Source of the DNA: Alentia gelatinosa
Lineage: Eukaryota; Annelida; Polychaeta; Phyllodocida; Polynoidae
Length of the DNA: 64,000 nt
Direction of reading: 5' to 3'
NCBI GenBank assembly: GCA_950022655.1
Contig: OX465579.1
Location: forward strand, 16,219,088 to 16,283,087
The notes under the pieces are model-generated. The model worked only from the letters and a program-made list of their open reading frames with translations. It made no database searches and was not told where the DNA came from. The position numbers and the translations under genes are program-made. Shown here in pieces: positions 9,731 to 22,356 of the stretch (within the stretch, counting starts at the first letter, position 1; every line of letters begins with the position of its first letter).

Positions 9731-9803
9731 AGGTTCTGGCGAGGTTCGAACTCGCGGCCTTCTGCGTGTAAAGCAGACGTGATAACCACTACACCACAGA
9801 ACC
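9731..9803 (-). tRNA. tRNA-Val(UAC), Val-a of unit 5
   Basis: Consensus copy. Confidence 0.95.
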
Positions 9804-10269
9804 TGCTCTTATCATTAAGGGAAGAAAACACCCTTTTACTCCATTGTTTCCTTATCTGGTTATTCCTGAGACCTTTCCTTTTAAAACATTGCCCTATAAT
9901 TATTTAATATGGTAGTATTTGATGCAAAGCAACAATGAGGTTCTTTCTAGACAGGTCTAGCCTATTTTTATTATAATTGAGATGTGTTTGGATTATATTT
10001 TGCTTCAAACCACATAGTTTGCCCATTACAATCGCACCTGATTTCTCCAAAATCCAATTGGTTTCCAGGAGAATAGTTTCATGAATGAAGGGTCTTACTT
10101 AGTACTGCTTTGTAGTTATGTTGCTCTTTCTCGTTCTTTCTCAAATGCATATTCCTTTCATCTCTCCCTCCGCTTTGGCCAATTTCCTTTAAGGTTGGCT
10201 GTAAGGGCACGTGTGTATTTTGAAAGAAGCCCATCACTTATCTGCTAATTGGTGTGAAAAGATAATTGC

Positions 10270-10342
10270 AGGTTCTGGCGAGGTTCGAACTTGCGGCCTT
10301 CTGCTTGTAAAGCAGACGTGATAACCACTACACCACAGAACC
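10270..10342 (-). tRNA. tRNA-Val(UAC), Val-b of unit 5, G51A C38A
   Basis: Two changes: the T-stem mismatch G51A, and C38A at the last anticodon-loop base (loop TTTACAA). The anticodon UAC is untouched. Units 6 and 9 share both changes. Confidence 0.91.
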
Positions 10343-10776
10343 TGTTCTTATTATGGAGGGAAGAAACATCCTTTAATTCCATTGTATCCTTATCTGATTA
10401 TTCCTCAGACCATTCCTTAACTAGGAGCTAATGTTATTTCCATTTACAATGGAAGAGAGCAGTATACCTAAAATCCTTCATGAAATATAAGTAAGAGAAT
10501 ATCATAAGAAATTATGTATTTGAACAATCTGTATTTGATCGAGAATCAAATATCAAGAATGTTTCAATAAACCTCGAGAATTGATTTGATAGTTGTTCCC
10601 AACTGTCATGAACAGGAATATCAATCAAGTTTTAGAAATTTATATTGACCATGAAGTGAGTCCAATGTCCTAACTTAATCATCACATTGGATCGTCCATG
10701 AAATGAGTCCAGTTTCCCTACCTTACCATTACCTTAATTTGCCGATTGAACTCAATGCATGGCACTAAAACCCTAA

Positions 10777-10849
10777 CACCTCCGGTGGGACTCGAACCCA
10801 CAACCTCCGGATTAGAAGTCCGGCGCGCTATCCATTGCGCCACAGAGGC
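10777..10849 (-). tRNA. tRNA-Arg(UCU), Arg-a of unit 5
   Basis: Consensus copy. Confidence 0.95.
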
Positions 10850-11071
10850 AATCTGACTAAAAGATGCAGGAGATCTTGACTATTACTTGGGATTGACCAT
10901 GAAGTGAGTCCAGTATCCTAATTTAATCATCACATCGAATTCACTATAAAATGAATCCAGTATGATAGGCTTACAATCACAGTGGATTGTCCATGAAATG
11001 AGTCCAGTATCCCTACCTTACCGTTACCTTAATTTGCCGATTGAAATCAATGCATGGCACTAAAACCCTAA

Positions 11072-11144
11072 CACCTCCGGTGGGACTCTAACCCACAACC
11101 TCCGGATTAGAAGTCCGGCGCGCTATCCATTGCGCCACAGAGGC
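11072..11144 (-). tRNA. tRNA-Arg(UCU), Arg-b of unit 5, C56A, probably inactive
   Basis: B-box C56A as at 4560-4632, exactly 6,512 bp further on. Confidence 0.88.
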
Positions 11145-12080
11145 AATATGACTAACCCATGTATGACACCTTGACTATCACAAGGGAGAGACTATGAAAA
11201 TGAGGCCAGTGTCCTAATTTAATTAGCACATTGGATTCACTATACTAGGAGCTAGTGTCATTTCCATTTACAATGGAAGAGACCAGTATACCTAAATTAC
11301 TTCATAAGATAAAAGTAAGAGAATATCATAAGAAACCATGTATTTGAACCATCTGTATCAGATTGAGAATCAAGTATCAAGAATGTTTCAATAAACCTCG
11401 AGAATTGATTTGATAGTTGCTCTCAAGTGTCATGAACAGGAATATCAATCAAGCTTTAGAAATCTATATGTTCAAACAAATGGGAACTGATTACTGAGTG
11501 GGTCTGAATGTGATAGATTCAATAACCTGGTCAGTGGTCGAAGGTAAGGAGTGTGTATGTGGGAGGAGTTAGGGAGAGGTATTGATATGGAGTGACTGGG
11601 TTGAGATAGAATCATATGCCTACCCTTCCACCAATCTCATACCATCTTACTGGGTCCTTGTTTCCTTGAGGAGCACAGTGAATGGTCTTTCCCATAATAT
11701 GTGGCAGTTCCAATGCTATACAGTCAGGTCCGTCCCATGAAATTTGAAATTGTAAAGTGGTAGGAGAGCAGTGAGCCAGAAAAAATAGACTCTTCAGTGG
11801 ATCTAGCTGGTCAATAAAGTAAAAGTAGTGGCTGTAGGATGGGAGGGGGTGAGGGCTATTCTGGCATGACTGTAGGGTGGCTTCAGGTCCAGTGTGTTAT
11901 ACCTAAATCTTCATCTGTGTTTTTTTCTTAGTAAATATGTCTCTTTCTCTTTGATTATGTCTGTTTTCTGTCTCCAGTTGGTTACTTCTCTGCTTAGTAC
12001 TTAGTACTGCTATCAAGTTACTTTGCTGTTTCTCCATCTTTCCCATGTGCAGTTTGGTTTGGGTATGAAAAGATATTTGC

Positions 12081-12153
12081 AGGTTCTGGCGAGGTTCGAA
12101 CTCGCGGCCTTCTGCGTGTAAAGCAGACGTGATAACCACTACACCACAGAACC
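12081..12153 (-). tRNA. tRNA-Val(UAC), Val-a of unit 6
   Basis: Consensus copy. Confidence 0.95.
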
Positions 12154-12619
12154 TGCTCTTATCATTAAGGGAAGAAAACACCCTTTTACTCCATTGTTTC
12201 CTTATCTGGTTATTCCTGAGACCTTTCCTTTTAAAACATTGCCCTATAATTATTTAATATGGTAGTATTTGATGCAAAGCAACAATGAGGTTCTTTCTAG
12301 ACAGGTCTAGCCTATTTTTATTATAATTGAAATGTGTTTGGATTATATTTTGCTTCAAACCACATAGTTTGCCCATTACAATCGCACCTGATTTCTCCAA
12401 AATCCAATTGGTTTCCAGGAGAATAGTTTCATGAATGAAGGGTCTTACTTAGTACTGCTTTGTAGTTATGTTGCTCTTTCTCGTTCTTTCTCAAATGCAT
12501 ATTCCTTTCATCTCTCCCTCCGCTTTGGCCAATTTCCTTTAAGGTTGGCTGTAAGGGCACGTGTGTATTTTGAAAGAAGCCCATCACTTATCTGCTAATT
12601 GGTGTGAAAAGATAATTGC

Positions 12620-12692
12620 AGGTTCTGGCGAGGTTCGAACTTGCGGCCTTCTGCTTGTAAAGCAGACGTGATAACCACTACACCACAGAACC
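12620..12692 (-). tRNA. tRNA-Val(UAC), Val-b of unit 6, G51A C38A
   Basis: Same double variant as at 10270-10342. Confidence 0.91.
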
Positions 12693-13126
12693 TGTTCTTA
12701 TTATGGAGGGAAGAAACATCCTTTAATTCCATTGTATCCTTATCTGATTATTCCTCAGACCATTCCTTAACTAGGAGCTAATGTTATTTCCATTTACAAT
12801 GGAAGAGAGCAGTATACCTAAAATCCTTCATGAAATATAAGTAAGAGAATATCATAAGAAATTATGTATTTGAACAATCTGTATTTGATCGAGAATCAAA
12901 TATCAAGAATGTTTCAATAAACCTCGAGAATTGATTTGATAGTTGTTCCCAACTGTCATGAACAGGAATATCAATCAAGTTTTAGAAATTTATATTGACC
13001 ATGAAGTGAGTCCAATGTCCTAACTTAATCATCACATTGGATCGTCCATGAAATGAGTCCAGTTTCCCTACCTTACCATTACCTTAATTTGCCGATTGAA
13101 CTCAATGCATGGCACTAAAACCCTAA

Positions 13127-13199
13127 CACCTCCGGTGGGACTCGAACCCACAACCTCCGGATTAGAAGTCCGGCGCGCTATCCATTGCGCCACAGAGGC
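13127..13199 (-). tRNA. tRNA-Arg(UCU), Arg-a of unit 6
   Basis: Consensus copy. Confidence 0.95.
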
Positions 13200-13421
13200 A
13201 ATCTGACTAAAAGATGCAGGAGATCTTGACTATTACTTGGGATTGACCATGAAGTGAGTCCAGTATCCTAATTTAATCATCACATCGAATTCACTATAAA
13301 ATGAATCCAGTATGATAGGCTTACAATCACAGTGGATTGTCCATGAAATGAGTCCAGTATCCCTACCTTACCGTTACCTTAATTTGCCGATTGAAATCAA
13401 TGCATGGCACTAAAACCCTAA

Positions 13422-13494
13422 CACCTCCGGTGGGACTCGAACCCACAACCTCCGGATTAGAAGTCCGGCGCACTATCCATTGCGCCACAGAGGC
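13422..13494 (-). tRNA. tRNA-Arg(UCU), Arg-b of unit 6, C23U
   Basis: D-stem wobble variant. Its upstream flank has a private change (CAATATAACT in place of CAATATGACT). Confidence 0.94.
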
Positions 13495-14430
13495 AATATA
13501 ACTAACCCATGTATGACACCTTGACTATCACAAGGGAGAGACTATGAAAATGAGGCCAGTGTCCTAATTTAATTAGCACATTGGATTCACTATACTAGGA
13601 GCTAGTGTCATTTCCATTTACAATGGAAGAGACCAGTATACCTAAATTACTTCATAAGATAAAAGTAAGAGAATATCATAAGAAACCATGTTTTTTAACC
13701 ATCTGTATCGGATTGAGAATCAAGTATCAAGAATGTTTCAATAAACCTCGAGAATTGATTTGATAGTTGCTCTCAAGTGTCATGAACAGGAATATCAATC
13801 AAGTTTTAGAAATCTATATGTTCAAACAAATGGGAACTGATTACTAAGTGGGTCTGAATGTGATAGATTCAATAACCTGGTCAGTGATCGAAGGTAAGGA
13901 GTGTGTATGTGGGAGGAGTTGGGGAGAGGTATTGATATGGAGTGACTGGGTTGAGATAGAATCATATGCCTACCCTTCCACCAATCTCATACCATCTTAC
14001 TGGGTCCTTGTTTCCTTGAGGAGCACAGTGAATGGTCTTTCCCATAATATGTGGCAGTTCCAATGCTATACAGTCAGGTCTGTCCCATGAAATTTGAAAT
14101 TGTAAAGTGGTAGGAGAGCAGTGAGCCAGAAAAAATAGACTCTTCAGTGGATCTAGCTGGTCAGTAAAGTAAAAGTAGTGGCTGTAGGATGGGAGGGGGT
14201 GAGGGCTATTCTGGCATGACTGTAGGGTGGCTTCAGGTCCAGTGTGTTATACCTAAATCTTCATCTGTGTTTTTTTCTTAGTAAATATGTCTCTTTCTCT
14301 TTGATTATGTCTGTTTTCTGTCTCCAGTTGGTTACTTCTCTGCTTAGTACTTAGTACTGCTATCAAGTTACTTTGCTGTTTCTCCATCTTTCCCATGTGC
14401 AGTTTGGTTTGGGTATGAAAAGATATTTGC

Positions 14431-14503
14431 AGGTTCTGGCGAGGTTCGAACTCGCGGCCTTCTGCGTGTAAAGCAGACGTGATAACCACTACACCACAGA
14501 ACC
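14431..14503 (-). tRNA. tRNA-Val(UAC), sole Val of unit 7
   Basis: Consensus copy. Confidence 0.95.
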
Positions 14504-14938
14504 TGCTCTTATCATTAAGGGAAGAAAACACCCTTTTACTCCATTGTATCCTTATCTGGTTATTCCTGAGACCTTTCCTTAACTAGGAGCTAATGTTATT
14601 TCCATTTACAATGGAAGAGAGCAGTATACCTAAAATCCTTCATGAAATATAAGTAAGAGAATATCATAAGAAATTATGTATTTGAACAATCTGTATTTGA
14701 TCGAGAATTAAATATCAAGAATGTTTCAAGAAACCTCGAGAATTGATTTGATAGTTGTTCCCAACTGTCATGAACAGGAATATCAATCAAGTTCTAGAAA
14801 TTTATATTGACCATGAAGTGAGTCCAATGTCCTAACTTAATCATCACATTGGATCGTCCATGAAATGAGTCCAGTTTCCCTACCTTACCATTACCTTAAT
14901 TTGCCGATTGAACTCAATGCATGGCACTAAAACCCTAA

Positions 14939-15011
14939 CACCTCCGGTGGGACTCGAACCCACAACCTCCGGATTAGAAGTCCGGCGCGCTATCCATTGC
15001 GCCACAGAGGC
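14939..15011 (-). tRNA. tRNA-Arg(UCU), Arg-a of unit 7
   Basis: Consensus copy. Confidence 0.95.
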
Positions 15012-15233
15012 AATCTGACTAAAAGATGCAGGAGATCTTGACTATTACTTGGGATTGACCATGAAGTGAGTCCAGTATCCTAATTTAATCATCACATCGA
15101 ATTCACTATAAAATGAATCCAGTATGATAGGCTTACAATCACAGTGGATTGTCCATGAAATGAGTCCAGTATCCCTACCTTACCGTTACCTTAATTTGCC
15201 GATTGAAATCAATGCATGGCACTAAAACCCTAA

Positions 15234-15306
15234 CACCTCCGGTGGGACTCGAACCCACAACCTCCGGATTAGAAGTCCGGCGCACTATCCATTGCGCCAC
15301 AGAGGC
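15234..15306 (-). tRNA. tRNA-Arg(UCU), Arg-b of unit 7, C23U
   Basis: D-stem wobble variant. The matching gene in unit 4 lacks it, so the two short units have diverged or exchanged sequence here. Confidence 0.94.
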
Positions 15307-16242
15307 AATATGACTAACCCATGTATGACACCTTGACTATCACAAGGGAGAGACTATGAAAATGAGGCCAGTGTCCTAATTTAATTAGCACATTGGATTC
15401 ACTATACTAGGAGCTAGTGTCATTTCCATTTACAATGGAAGAGACCAGTATACCTAAATTACTTCATAAGATAAAAGTAAGAGAATATCATAAGAAACCA
15501 TGTTTTTTAACCATCTGTATCGGATTGAGAATCAAGTATCAAGAATGTTTCAATAAACCTCGAGAATTGATTTGATAGTTGCTCTCAAGTGTCATGAACA
15601 GGAATATCAATCAAGTTTTAGAAATCTATATGTTCAAACAAATGGGAACTGATTACTAAGTGGGTCTGAATGTGATAGATTCAATAACCTGGTCAGTGAT
15701 CGAAGGTAAGGAGTGTGTATGTGGGAGGAGTTGGGGAGAGGTATTGATATGGAGTGACTGGGTTGAGATAGAATCATATGCCTACCCTTCCACCAATCTC
15801 ATACCATCTTACTGGGTCCTTGTTTCCTTGAGGAGCACAGTGAATGGTCTTTCCCATAATATGTGGCAGTTCCAATGCTATACAGTCAGGTCTGTCCCAT
15901 GAAATTTGAAATTGTAAAGTGGTAGGAGAGCAGTGAGCCAGAAAAAATAGACTCTTCAGTGGATCTAGCTGGTCAGTAAAGTAAAAGTAGTGGCTGTAGG
16001 ATGGGAGGGGGTGAGGGCTATTCTGGCATGACTGTAGGGTGGCTTCAGGTCCAGTGTGTTATACCTAAATCTTCATCTGTGTTTTTTTCTTAGTAAATAT
16101 GTCTCTTTCTCTTTGATTATGTCTGTTTTCTGTCTCCAGTTGGTTACTTCTCTGCTTAGTACTTAGTACTGCTATCAAGTTACTTTGCTGTTTCTCCATC
16201 TTTCCCATGTGCAGTTTGGTTTGGGTATGAAAAGATATTTGC

Positions 16243-16315
16243 AGGTTCTGGCGAGGTTCGAACTCGCGGCCTTCTGCGTGTAAAGCAGACGTGATAACCA
16301 CTACACCACAGAACC
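16243..16315 (-). tRNA. tRNA-Val(UAC), Val-a of unit 8
   Basis: Consensus copy. Confidence 0.95.
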
Positions 16316-16781
16316 TGCTCTTATCATTAAGGGAAGAAAACACCCTTTTACTCCATTGTATCCTTATCTGGTTATTCCTGAGACCTTTCCTTTTAAAACA
16401 TTGCCCTATAATTATTTAATATGGTAGTATTTGATGCAAAGCAACAATGAGGTTCTTTCTAGACCGGTCTAGCCTATTTTTATTATAATTGAGATGTGTT
16501 TGGATTATATTTTGCTTCAAACCACATAGTTTGCCCATTACAATCGCACCTGATTTCTCCAAAATCCAATTGGTTTCCAGGAGAATAGTCTCATGAATGA
16601 AGGGTCTTACTTAGTACTGCTTTGTAGTTATGTTGCTCTTTCTCGTTCTTTCTCAAATGCATATTCCTTTCATCTCTCCCTCCGCTTTGGCCAATTTCCT
16701 TTAAGGTTGGCTGTAAGGGCACATGTGTATTTTGAAAGAAGCCCATCACTTATCTGCTAATTGGTGTGAAAAGATAATTGC

Positions 16782-16854
16782 AGGTTCTGGCGAGGTTCGA
16801 ACTTGCGGCCTTCTGCGTGTAAAGCAGACGTGATAACCACTACACCACAGAACC
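16782..16854 (-). tRNA. tRNA-Val(UAC), Val-b of unit 8, G51A
   Basis: T-stem mismatch A51/C63, with C38 normal. Confidence 0.92.
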
Positions 16855-17288
16855 TGTTCTTATTATGGAGGGAAGAAACATCCTTTAATTCCATTGTATC
16901 CTTATCTGATTATTCCTCAGACCATTCCTTAACTAGGAGCTAATGTTATTTCCATTTACAATGGAAGAGAGCAGTATACCTAAAATCCTTCATGAAATAT
17001 AAGTAAGAGAATATCATAAGAAATTATGTATTTGAACAATCTGTATTTGATCGAGAATCAAATATCAAGAATGTTTCAAGAAACCTCGAGAATTGATTTG
17101 ATAGTTGTTCCCAACTGTCATGAACAGGAATATCAATCAAGTTTTAGAAATTTATATTGACCATGAAGTGAGTCCAATGTCCTAACTTAATCATCACATT
17201 GGATCGTCCATGAAATGAGTCCAGTTTCCCTACCTTACCATTACCTTAATTTGCCGATTGAACTCAATGCATGGCACTAAAACCCTAA

Positions 17289-17361
17289 CACCTCCGGTGG
17301 GACTCGAACCCACAACCTCCGGATTAGAAGTCCGGCGCGCTATCCATTGCGCCACAGAGGC
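17289..17361 (-). tRNA. tRNA-Arg(UCU), Arg-a of unit 8
   Basis: Consensus copy. Confidence 0.95.
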
Positions 17362-17583
17362 AATCTGACTAAAAGATGCAGGAGATCTTGACTATTACTT
17401 GGGATTGACCATGAAGTGAGTCCAGTATCCTAATTTAATCATCACATCGAATTCACTATAAAATGAATCCAGTATGATAAGCTTACAATCACAGTGGATT
17501 GTCCATGAAATGAGTCCAGTATCCCTACCTTACCGTTACCTTAATTTGCCGATTGAAATCAATGCATGGCACTAAAACCCTAA

Positions 17584-17656
17584 CACCTCCGGTGGGACTC
17601 GAACCCACAACCTCCGGATTAGAAGTCCGGCGCGCTATCCATTGCGCCACAGAGGC
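17584..17656 (-). tRNA. tRNA-Arg(UCU), Arg-b of unit 8
   Basis: Consensus copy. Confidence 0.95.
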
Positions 17657-18592
17657 AATATGACTAACCCATGTATGACACCTTGACTATCACAAGGGAG
17701 AGACTATGAAAATGAGGAAAGTGTCCTAATTTAATTAGCACATTGGATTCACTATACTAGGAGCTAGTGTCATTTCCATTTACAATGGAAGAGACCAGTA
17801 TACCTAAATTACTTCATAAGATAAAAGTAAGAGAATATCATAAGAAACCATGTATTTGAACCATCTGTATCAGATTGAGAATCAAGTATCAAGAATGTTT
17901 CAATAAACCTCGAGAATTGATTTGATAGTTGCTCTCAAGTGTCATGAACAGGAATATCAATCAAGCTTTAGAAATCTATATGTTCAAACAAATGGGAACT
18001 GATTACTGAGTGGGTCTGAATGTGATAGATTCAATAACCTGGTCAGTGGTCGAAGGTAAGGAGTGTGTATGTGGGAGGAGTTGGGGAGAGGTATTGATAT
18101 GGAGTGACTGGGTTGAGATAGAATCATATGCCTACCCTTCCACCAATCTCATACCATCTTACTGGGTCCTTGTTTCCTTGAGGAGCACAGTGAATGGTCT
18201 TTCCCATAATATGTGGCAGTTCCAATGCTATACAGTCAGGTCTGTCCCATGAAATTTGAAATTGTAAAGTGGTAGGAGAGCAGTGAGCCAGAAAAAATAG
18301 ACTCTTCAGTGGATCTAGCTGGTCAGTAAAGTAAAAGTAGTGGCTGTAGGATGGGAGGGGGTGAGGGCTATTCTGGCATGACTGTAGGGTGGCTTCAGGT
18401 CCAGTGTGTTATACCTAAATCTTCATCTGTGTTTTTTTCTTAGTAAATATGTCTCTTTCTCTTTGATTATGTCTGTTTTCTGTCTCCAGTTGGTTACTTC
18501 TCTGCTTAGTACTTAGTACTGCTATCAAGTTACTTTGCTGTTTCTCCATCTTTCCCATGTGCAGTTTGGTTTGGGTATGAAAAGATATTTGC

Positions 18593-18665
18593 AGGTTCTG
18601 GCGAGGTTCGAACTCGCGGCCTTCTGCGTGTAAAGCAGACGTGATAACCACTACACCACAGAACC
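18593..18665 (-). tRNA. tRNA-Val(UAC), Val-a of unit 9
   Basis: Consensus copy. Confidence 0.95.
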
Positions 18666-19131
18666 TGCTCTTATCATTAAGGGAAGAAAACACCCTTTTA
18701 CTCCATTGTTTCCTTATCTGGTTATTCCTGAGACCTTTCCTTTTAAAACATTGCCCTATAATTATTTAATATGGTAGTATTTGATGCAAAGCAACAATGA
18801 GGTTCTTTCTAGACAGGTCTAGCCTATTTTTATTATAATTGAGATGTGTTTGGATTATATTTTGCTTCAAACCACATAGGTTGCCCATTACAATCGCACC
18901 TGATTTCTCCAAAATCCAATTGGTTTCCAGGAGAATAGTTTCATGAATGAAGGGTCTTACTTAGTACTGCTTTGTAGTTATGTTGCTCTTTCTCGTTCTT
19001 TCTCAAATGCATATTCCTTTCATCTCTCCCTCCGCTTTGGCCAATTTCCTTTAAGGTTGGCTGTAAGGGCACGTGTGTATTTTGAAAGAAGCCCATCACT
19101 TATCTGCTAATTGGTGTGAAAAGATAATTGC

Positions 19132-19204
19132 AGGTTCTGGCGAGGTTCGAACTTGCGGCCTTCTGCTTGTAAAGCAGACGTGATAACCACTACACCACAG
19201 AACC
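19132..19204 (-). tRNA. tRNA-Val(UAC), Val-b of unit 9, G51A C38A
   Basis: Third copy of the double variant found in units 5 and 6. Confidence 0.91.
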
Positions 19205-19638
19205 TGTTCTTATTATGGAGGGAAGAAACATCCTTTAATTCCATTGTATCCTTATCTGATTATTCCTCAGACCATTCCTTAACTAGGAGCTAATGTTATT
19301 TCCATTTACAATGGAAGAGAGCAGTATACCTAAAATCCTTCATGAAATATAAGTAAGAGAATATCATAAGAAATTATGTATTTGAACAATCTGTATTTGA
19401 TCGAGAATCAAATATCAAGAATGTTTCAATAAACCTCGAGAATTGATTTGATAGTTGTTCCCAACTGTCATGAACAGGAATATCAATCAAGTTTTAGAAA
19501 TTTATATTGACCATGAAGTGAGTCCAATGTCCTAACTTAATCATCACATTGGATCGTCCATGAAATGAGTCCAGTTTCCCTACCTTACCATTACCTTAAT
19601 TTGCCGATTGAACTCAATGCATGGCACTAAAACCCTAA

Positions 19639-19711
19639 CACCTCCGGTGGGACTCGAACCCACAACCTCCGGATTAGAAGTCCGGCGCGCTATCCATTGC
19701 GCCACAGAGGC
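19639..19711 (-). tRNA. tRNA-Arg(UCU), Arg-a of unit 9
   Basis: Consensus copy. Confidence 0.95.
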
Positions 19712-19933
19712 AATCTGACTAAAAGATGCAGGAGATCTTGACTATTACTTGGGATTGACCATGAAGTGAGTCCAGTATCCTAATTTAATCATCACATCGA
19801 ATTCACTATAAAATGAATCCAGTATGATAGGCTTACAATCACAGTGGATTGTCCATGAAATGAGTCCAGTATCCCTACCTTACCGTTACCTTAATTTGCC
19901 GATTGAAATCAATGCATGGCACTAAAACCCTAA

Positions 19934-20006
19934 CACCTCCGGTGGGACTCTAACCCACAACCTCCGGATTAGAAGTCCGGCGCCCTATCCATTGCGCCAC
20001 AGAGGC
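19934..20006 (-). pseudogene. tRNA-Arg(UCU) Arg-b of unit 9, C56A and C23G, likely dead
   Basis: Besides the B-box C56A shared with units 2 and 5, this copy has C23G, a G12/G23 clash in the D stem. The second hit suggests relaxed selection after loss of the B box. Confidence 0.85.
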
Positions 20007-20942
20007 AATATGACTAACCCATGTATGACACCTTGACTATCACAAGGGAGAGACTATGAAAATGAGGCCAGTGTCCTAATTTAATTAGCACATTGGATTC
20101 ACTATACTAGGAGCTAGTGTCATTTCCATTTACAATGGAAGAGACCAGTATACCTAAATTACTTCATAAGATAAAAGTAAGAGAATATCATAAGAAACCA
20201 TGTATTTGAACCATCTGTATCAGATTGAGAATCAAGTATCAAGAATGTTTCAATAAACCTCGAGAATTGATTTGATAGTTGCTCTCAAGTGTCATGAACA
20301 GGAATATCAATCAAGCTTTAGAAATCTATATGTTCAAACAAATGGGAACTGATTACTGAGTGGGTCTGAATGTGATAGATTCAATAACCTGGTCAGTGGT
20401 CGAAGGTAAGGAGTGTGTATGTGGGAGGAGTTAGGGAGAGGTATTGATATGGAGTGACTGGGTTGAGATAGAATCATATGCCTACCCTTCCACCAATCTC
20501 ATACCATCTTACTGGGTCCTTGTTTCCTTGAGGAGCACAGTGAATGGTCTTTCCCATAATATGTGGCAGTTCCAATGCTATACAGTCAGGTCCGTCCCAT
20601 GAAATTTGAAATTGTAAAGTGGTAGGAGAGCAGTGAGCCAGAAAAAATAGACTCTTCAGTGGATCTAGCTGGTCAGTAAAGTAAAAGTAGTGGCTGTAGG
20701 ATGGGAGGGGGTGAGGGCTATTCTGGCATGACTGTAGGGTGGCTTCAGGTCCAGTGTGTTATACCTAAATCTTCATCTGTGTTTTTTTCTTAGTAAATAT
20801 GTCTCTTTCTCTTTGATTATGTCTGTTTTCTGTCTCCAGTTGGTTACTTCTCTGCTTAGTACTTAGTACTGCTATCAAGTTACTTTGCTGTTTCTCCATC
20901 TTTCCCATGTGCAGTTTGGTTTGGGTATGAAAAGATATTTGC

Positions 20943-21015
20943 AGGTTCTGGCGAGGTTCGAACTCGCGGCCTTCTGCGTGTAAAGCAGACGTGATAACCA
21001 CTACACCACAGAACC
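20943..21015 (-). tRNA. tRNA-Val(UAC), Val-a of unit 10
   Basis: Consensus copy. Confidence 0.95.
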
Positions 21016-21481
21016 TGCTCTTATCATTAAGGGAAGAAAACACCCTTTTACTCCATTGTTTCCTTATCTGGTTATTCCTGAGACCTTTCCTTTTAAAACA
21101 TTGCCCTATAATTATTTAATATGGTAGTATTTGATGCAAAGCAACAATGAGGTTCTTTCTTGACAGGTCTAGCCTATTTTTATTATAATTGAGATGTGTT
21201 TGGATTATATTTTGCTTCAAACCACATAGTTTGCCCATTACAATCGCACCTGATTTCTCCAAAATCCAATTGGTTTCCAGGAGAATAGTTTCATGAATGA
21301 AGGGTCTTACTTAGTACTGCTTTGTAGTTATGTTGCTCTTTCTCGTTCTTTCTCAAATGCATATTCCTTTCATCTCTCCCTCCGCTTTGGCCAATTTCCT
21401 TTAAGGTTGGCTGTAAGGGCACATGTGTATTTTGAAAGAAGCCCATCACTTATCTGCTAATTGGTGTGAAAAGATAATTGC

Positions 21482-21554
21482 AGGTTCTGGCGAGGTTCGA
21501 ACTTGCGGCCTTCTGCGTGTAAAGCAGACGTGATAACCACTACACCACAGAACC
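21482..21554 (-). tRNA. tRNA-Val(UAC), Val-b of unit 10, G51A
   Basis: T-stem mismatch variant. Confidence 0.92.
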
Positions 21555-21988
21555 TGTTCTTATTATGGAGGGAAGAAACATCCTTTAATTCCATTGTATC
21601 CTTATCTGATTATTCCTCAGACCATTCCTTAACTAGGAGCTAATGTTATTTCCATTTACAATGGAAGAGAGCAGTATACCTAAAATCCTTCATGAAATAT
21701 AAGTAAGAGAATATCATAAGAAATTATGTATTTGAACAATCTGTATTTGATCGAGAATCAAATATCAAGAATGTTTCAAGAAACCTCGAGAATTGATTTG
21801 ATAGTTGTTCCCAACTGTCATGAACAGAAATATCAATCAAGTTTTAGAAATTTATATTGACCATGAAGTGAGTCCAATGTCCTAACTTAATCATCACATT
21901 GGATCGTCCATGAAATGAGTCCAGTTTCCCTACCTTACCATTACCTTAATTTGCCGATTGAACTCAATGCATGGCACTAAAACCCTAG

Positions 21989-22061
21989 CACCTCCGGTGG
22001 GACTCGAACCCACAACCTCCGGATTAGAAGTCCGGCGCGCTATCCATTGCGCCACAGAGGC
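21989..22061 (-). tRNA. tRNA-Arg(UCU), Arg-a of unit 10
   Basis: Gene is consensus. The trailer has one change (CCCTAGC in place of CCCTAAC on the plus strand), and the T4 run is intact. Confidence 0.95.
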
Positions 22062-22283
22062 AATCTGACTAAAAGATGCAGGAGATCTTGACTATTACTT
22101 GGGATTGACCATGAAGTGAGTCCAGTATCCTAATTTAATCATCACATCGAATTCACTATAAAATGAATCCAGTATGATAGGCTTACAATCACAGTGGATT
22201 GTCCATGAAATGAGTCCAGTATCCCTACCTTACCGTTACCTTAATTTGCCGATTGAAATCAATGCATGGCACTAAAACCCTAA

Positions 22284-22356
22284 CACCTCCGGTGGGACTC
22301 GAACCCACAACCTCCGGATTAGAAGTCCGGCGCACTATCCATTGCGCCACAGAGGC
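22284..22356 (-). tRNA. tRNA-Arg(UCU), Arg-b of unit 10, C23U
   Basis: D-stem wobble variant. Confidence 0.94.

Larger units (their letters stand above)
4633..11144. repeat. Higher-order repeat of 6,512 bp, first copy (units 3-5)
   Basis: Made of 2,350 + 1,812 + 2,350 bp. Markers recur at an offset of exactly 6,512: C56A Arg genes at 4560 and 11072, short-unit Val-a at 7919 and 14431, and stop-bearing spacers near 5056 and 11570. Confidence 0.78.
8795..11144. repeat. Array unit 5, canonical
   Basis: 2,350 bp with all four genes. Closes the first 6,512-bp higher-order repeat. Confidence 0.94.
11145..13494. repeat. Array unit 6, canonical
   Basis: 2,350 bp. The long spacer has TAG in the 80-codon frame (GAGTTAGGG near 11568). 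Confidence 0.94.
13495..15306. repeat. Array unit 7, short form (no Val-b)
   Basis: 1,812 bp with the same junction (about 14575-14580) and the same private variants as unit 4, 6,512 bp away. It is a copy of unit 4 or its ancestor, not an independent deletion. Confidence 0.93.
15307..17656. repeat. Array unit 8, canonical
   Basis: 2,350 bp. This is the extra unit that interrupts the 6,512-bp period. Its spacer has the CATGTTTTTTAACC variant typical of units 4, 7, 12 and 14-18. Confidence 0.94.
11145..20006. repeat. Higher-order repeat, second copy with one extra unit (units 6-9)
   Basis: 8,862 bp, which equals 6,512 + 2,350. It starts and ends at the same markers as 4633-11144 (after one C56A Arg-b, ending on the next) but contains unit 8 in addition. 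Confidence 0.7.
17657..20006. repeat. Array unit 9, canonical
   Basis: 2,350 bp, closely matching unit 5 in its tRNA variants. Confidence 0.94.
20007..22356. repeat. Array unit 10, canonical
   Basis: 2,350 bp. TAG lies in the 80-codon frame near 20430, as in unit 6. Confidence 0.94.
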
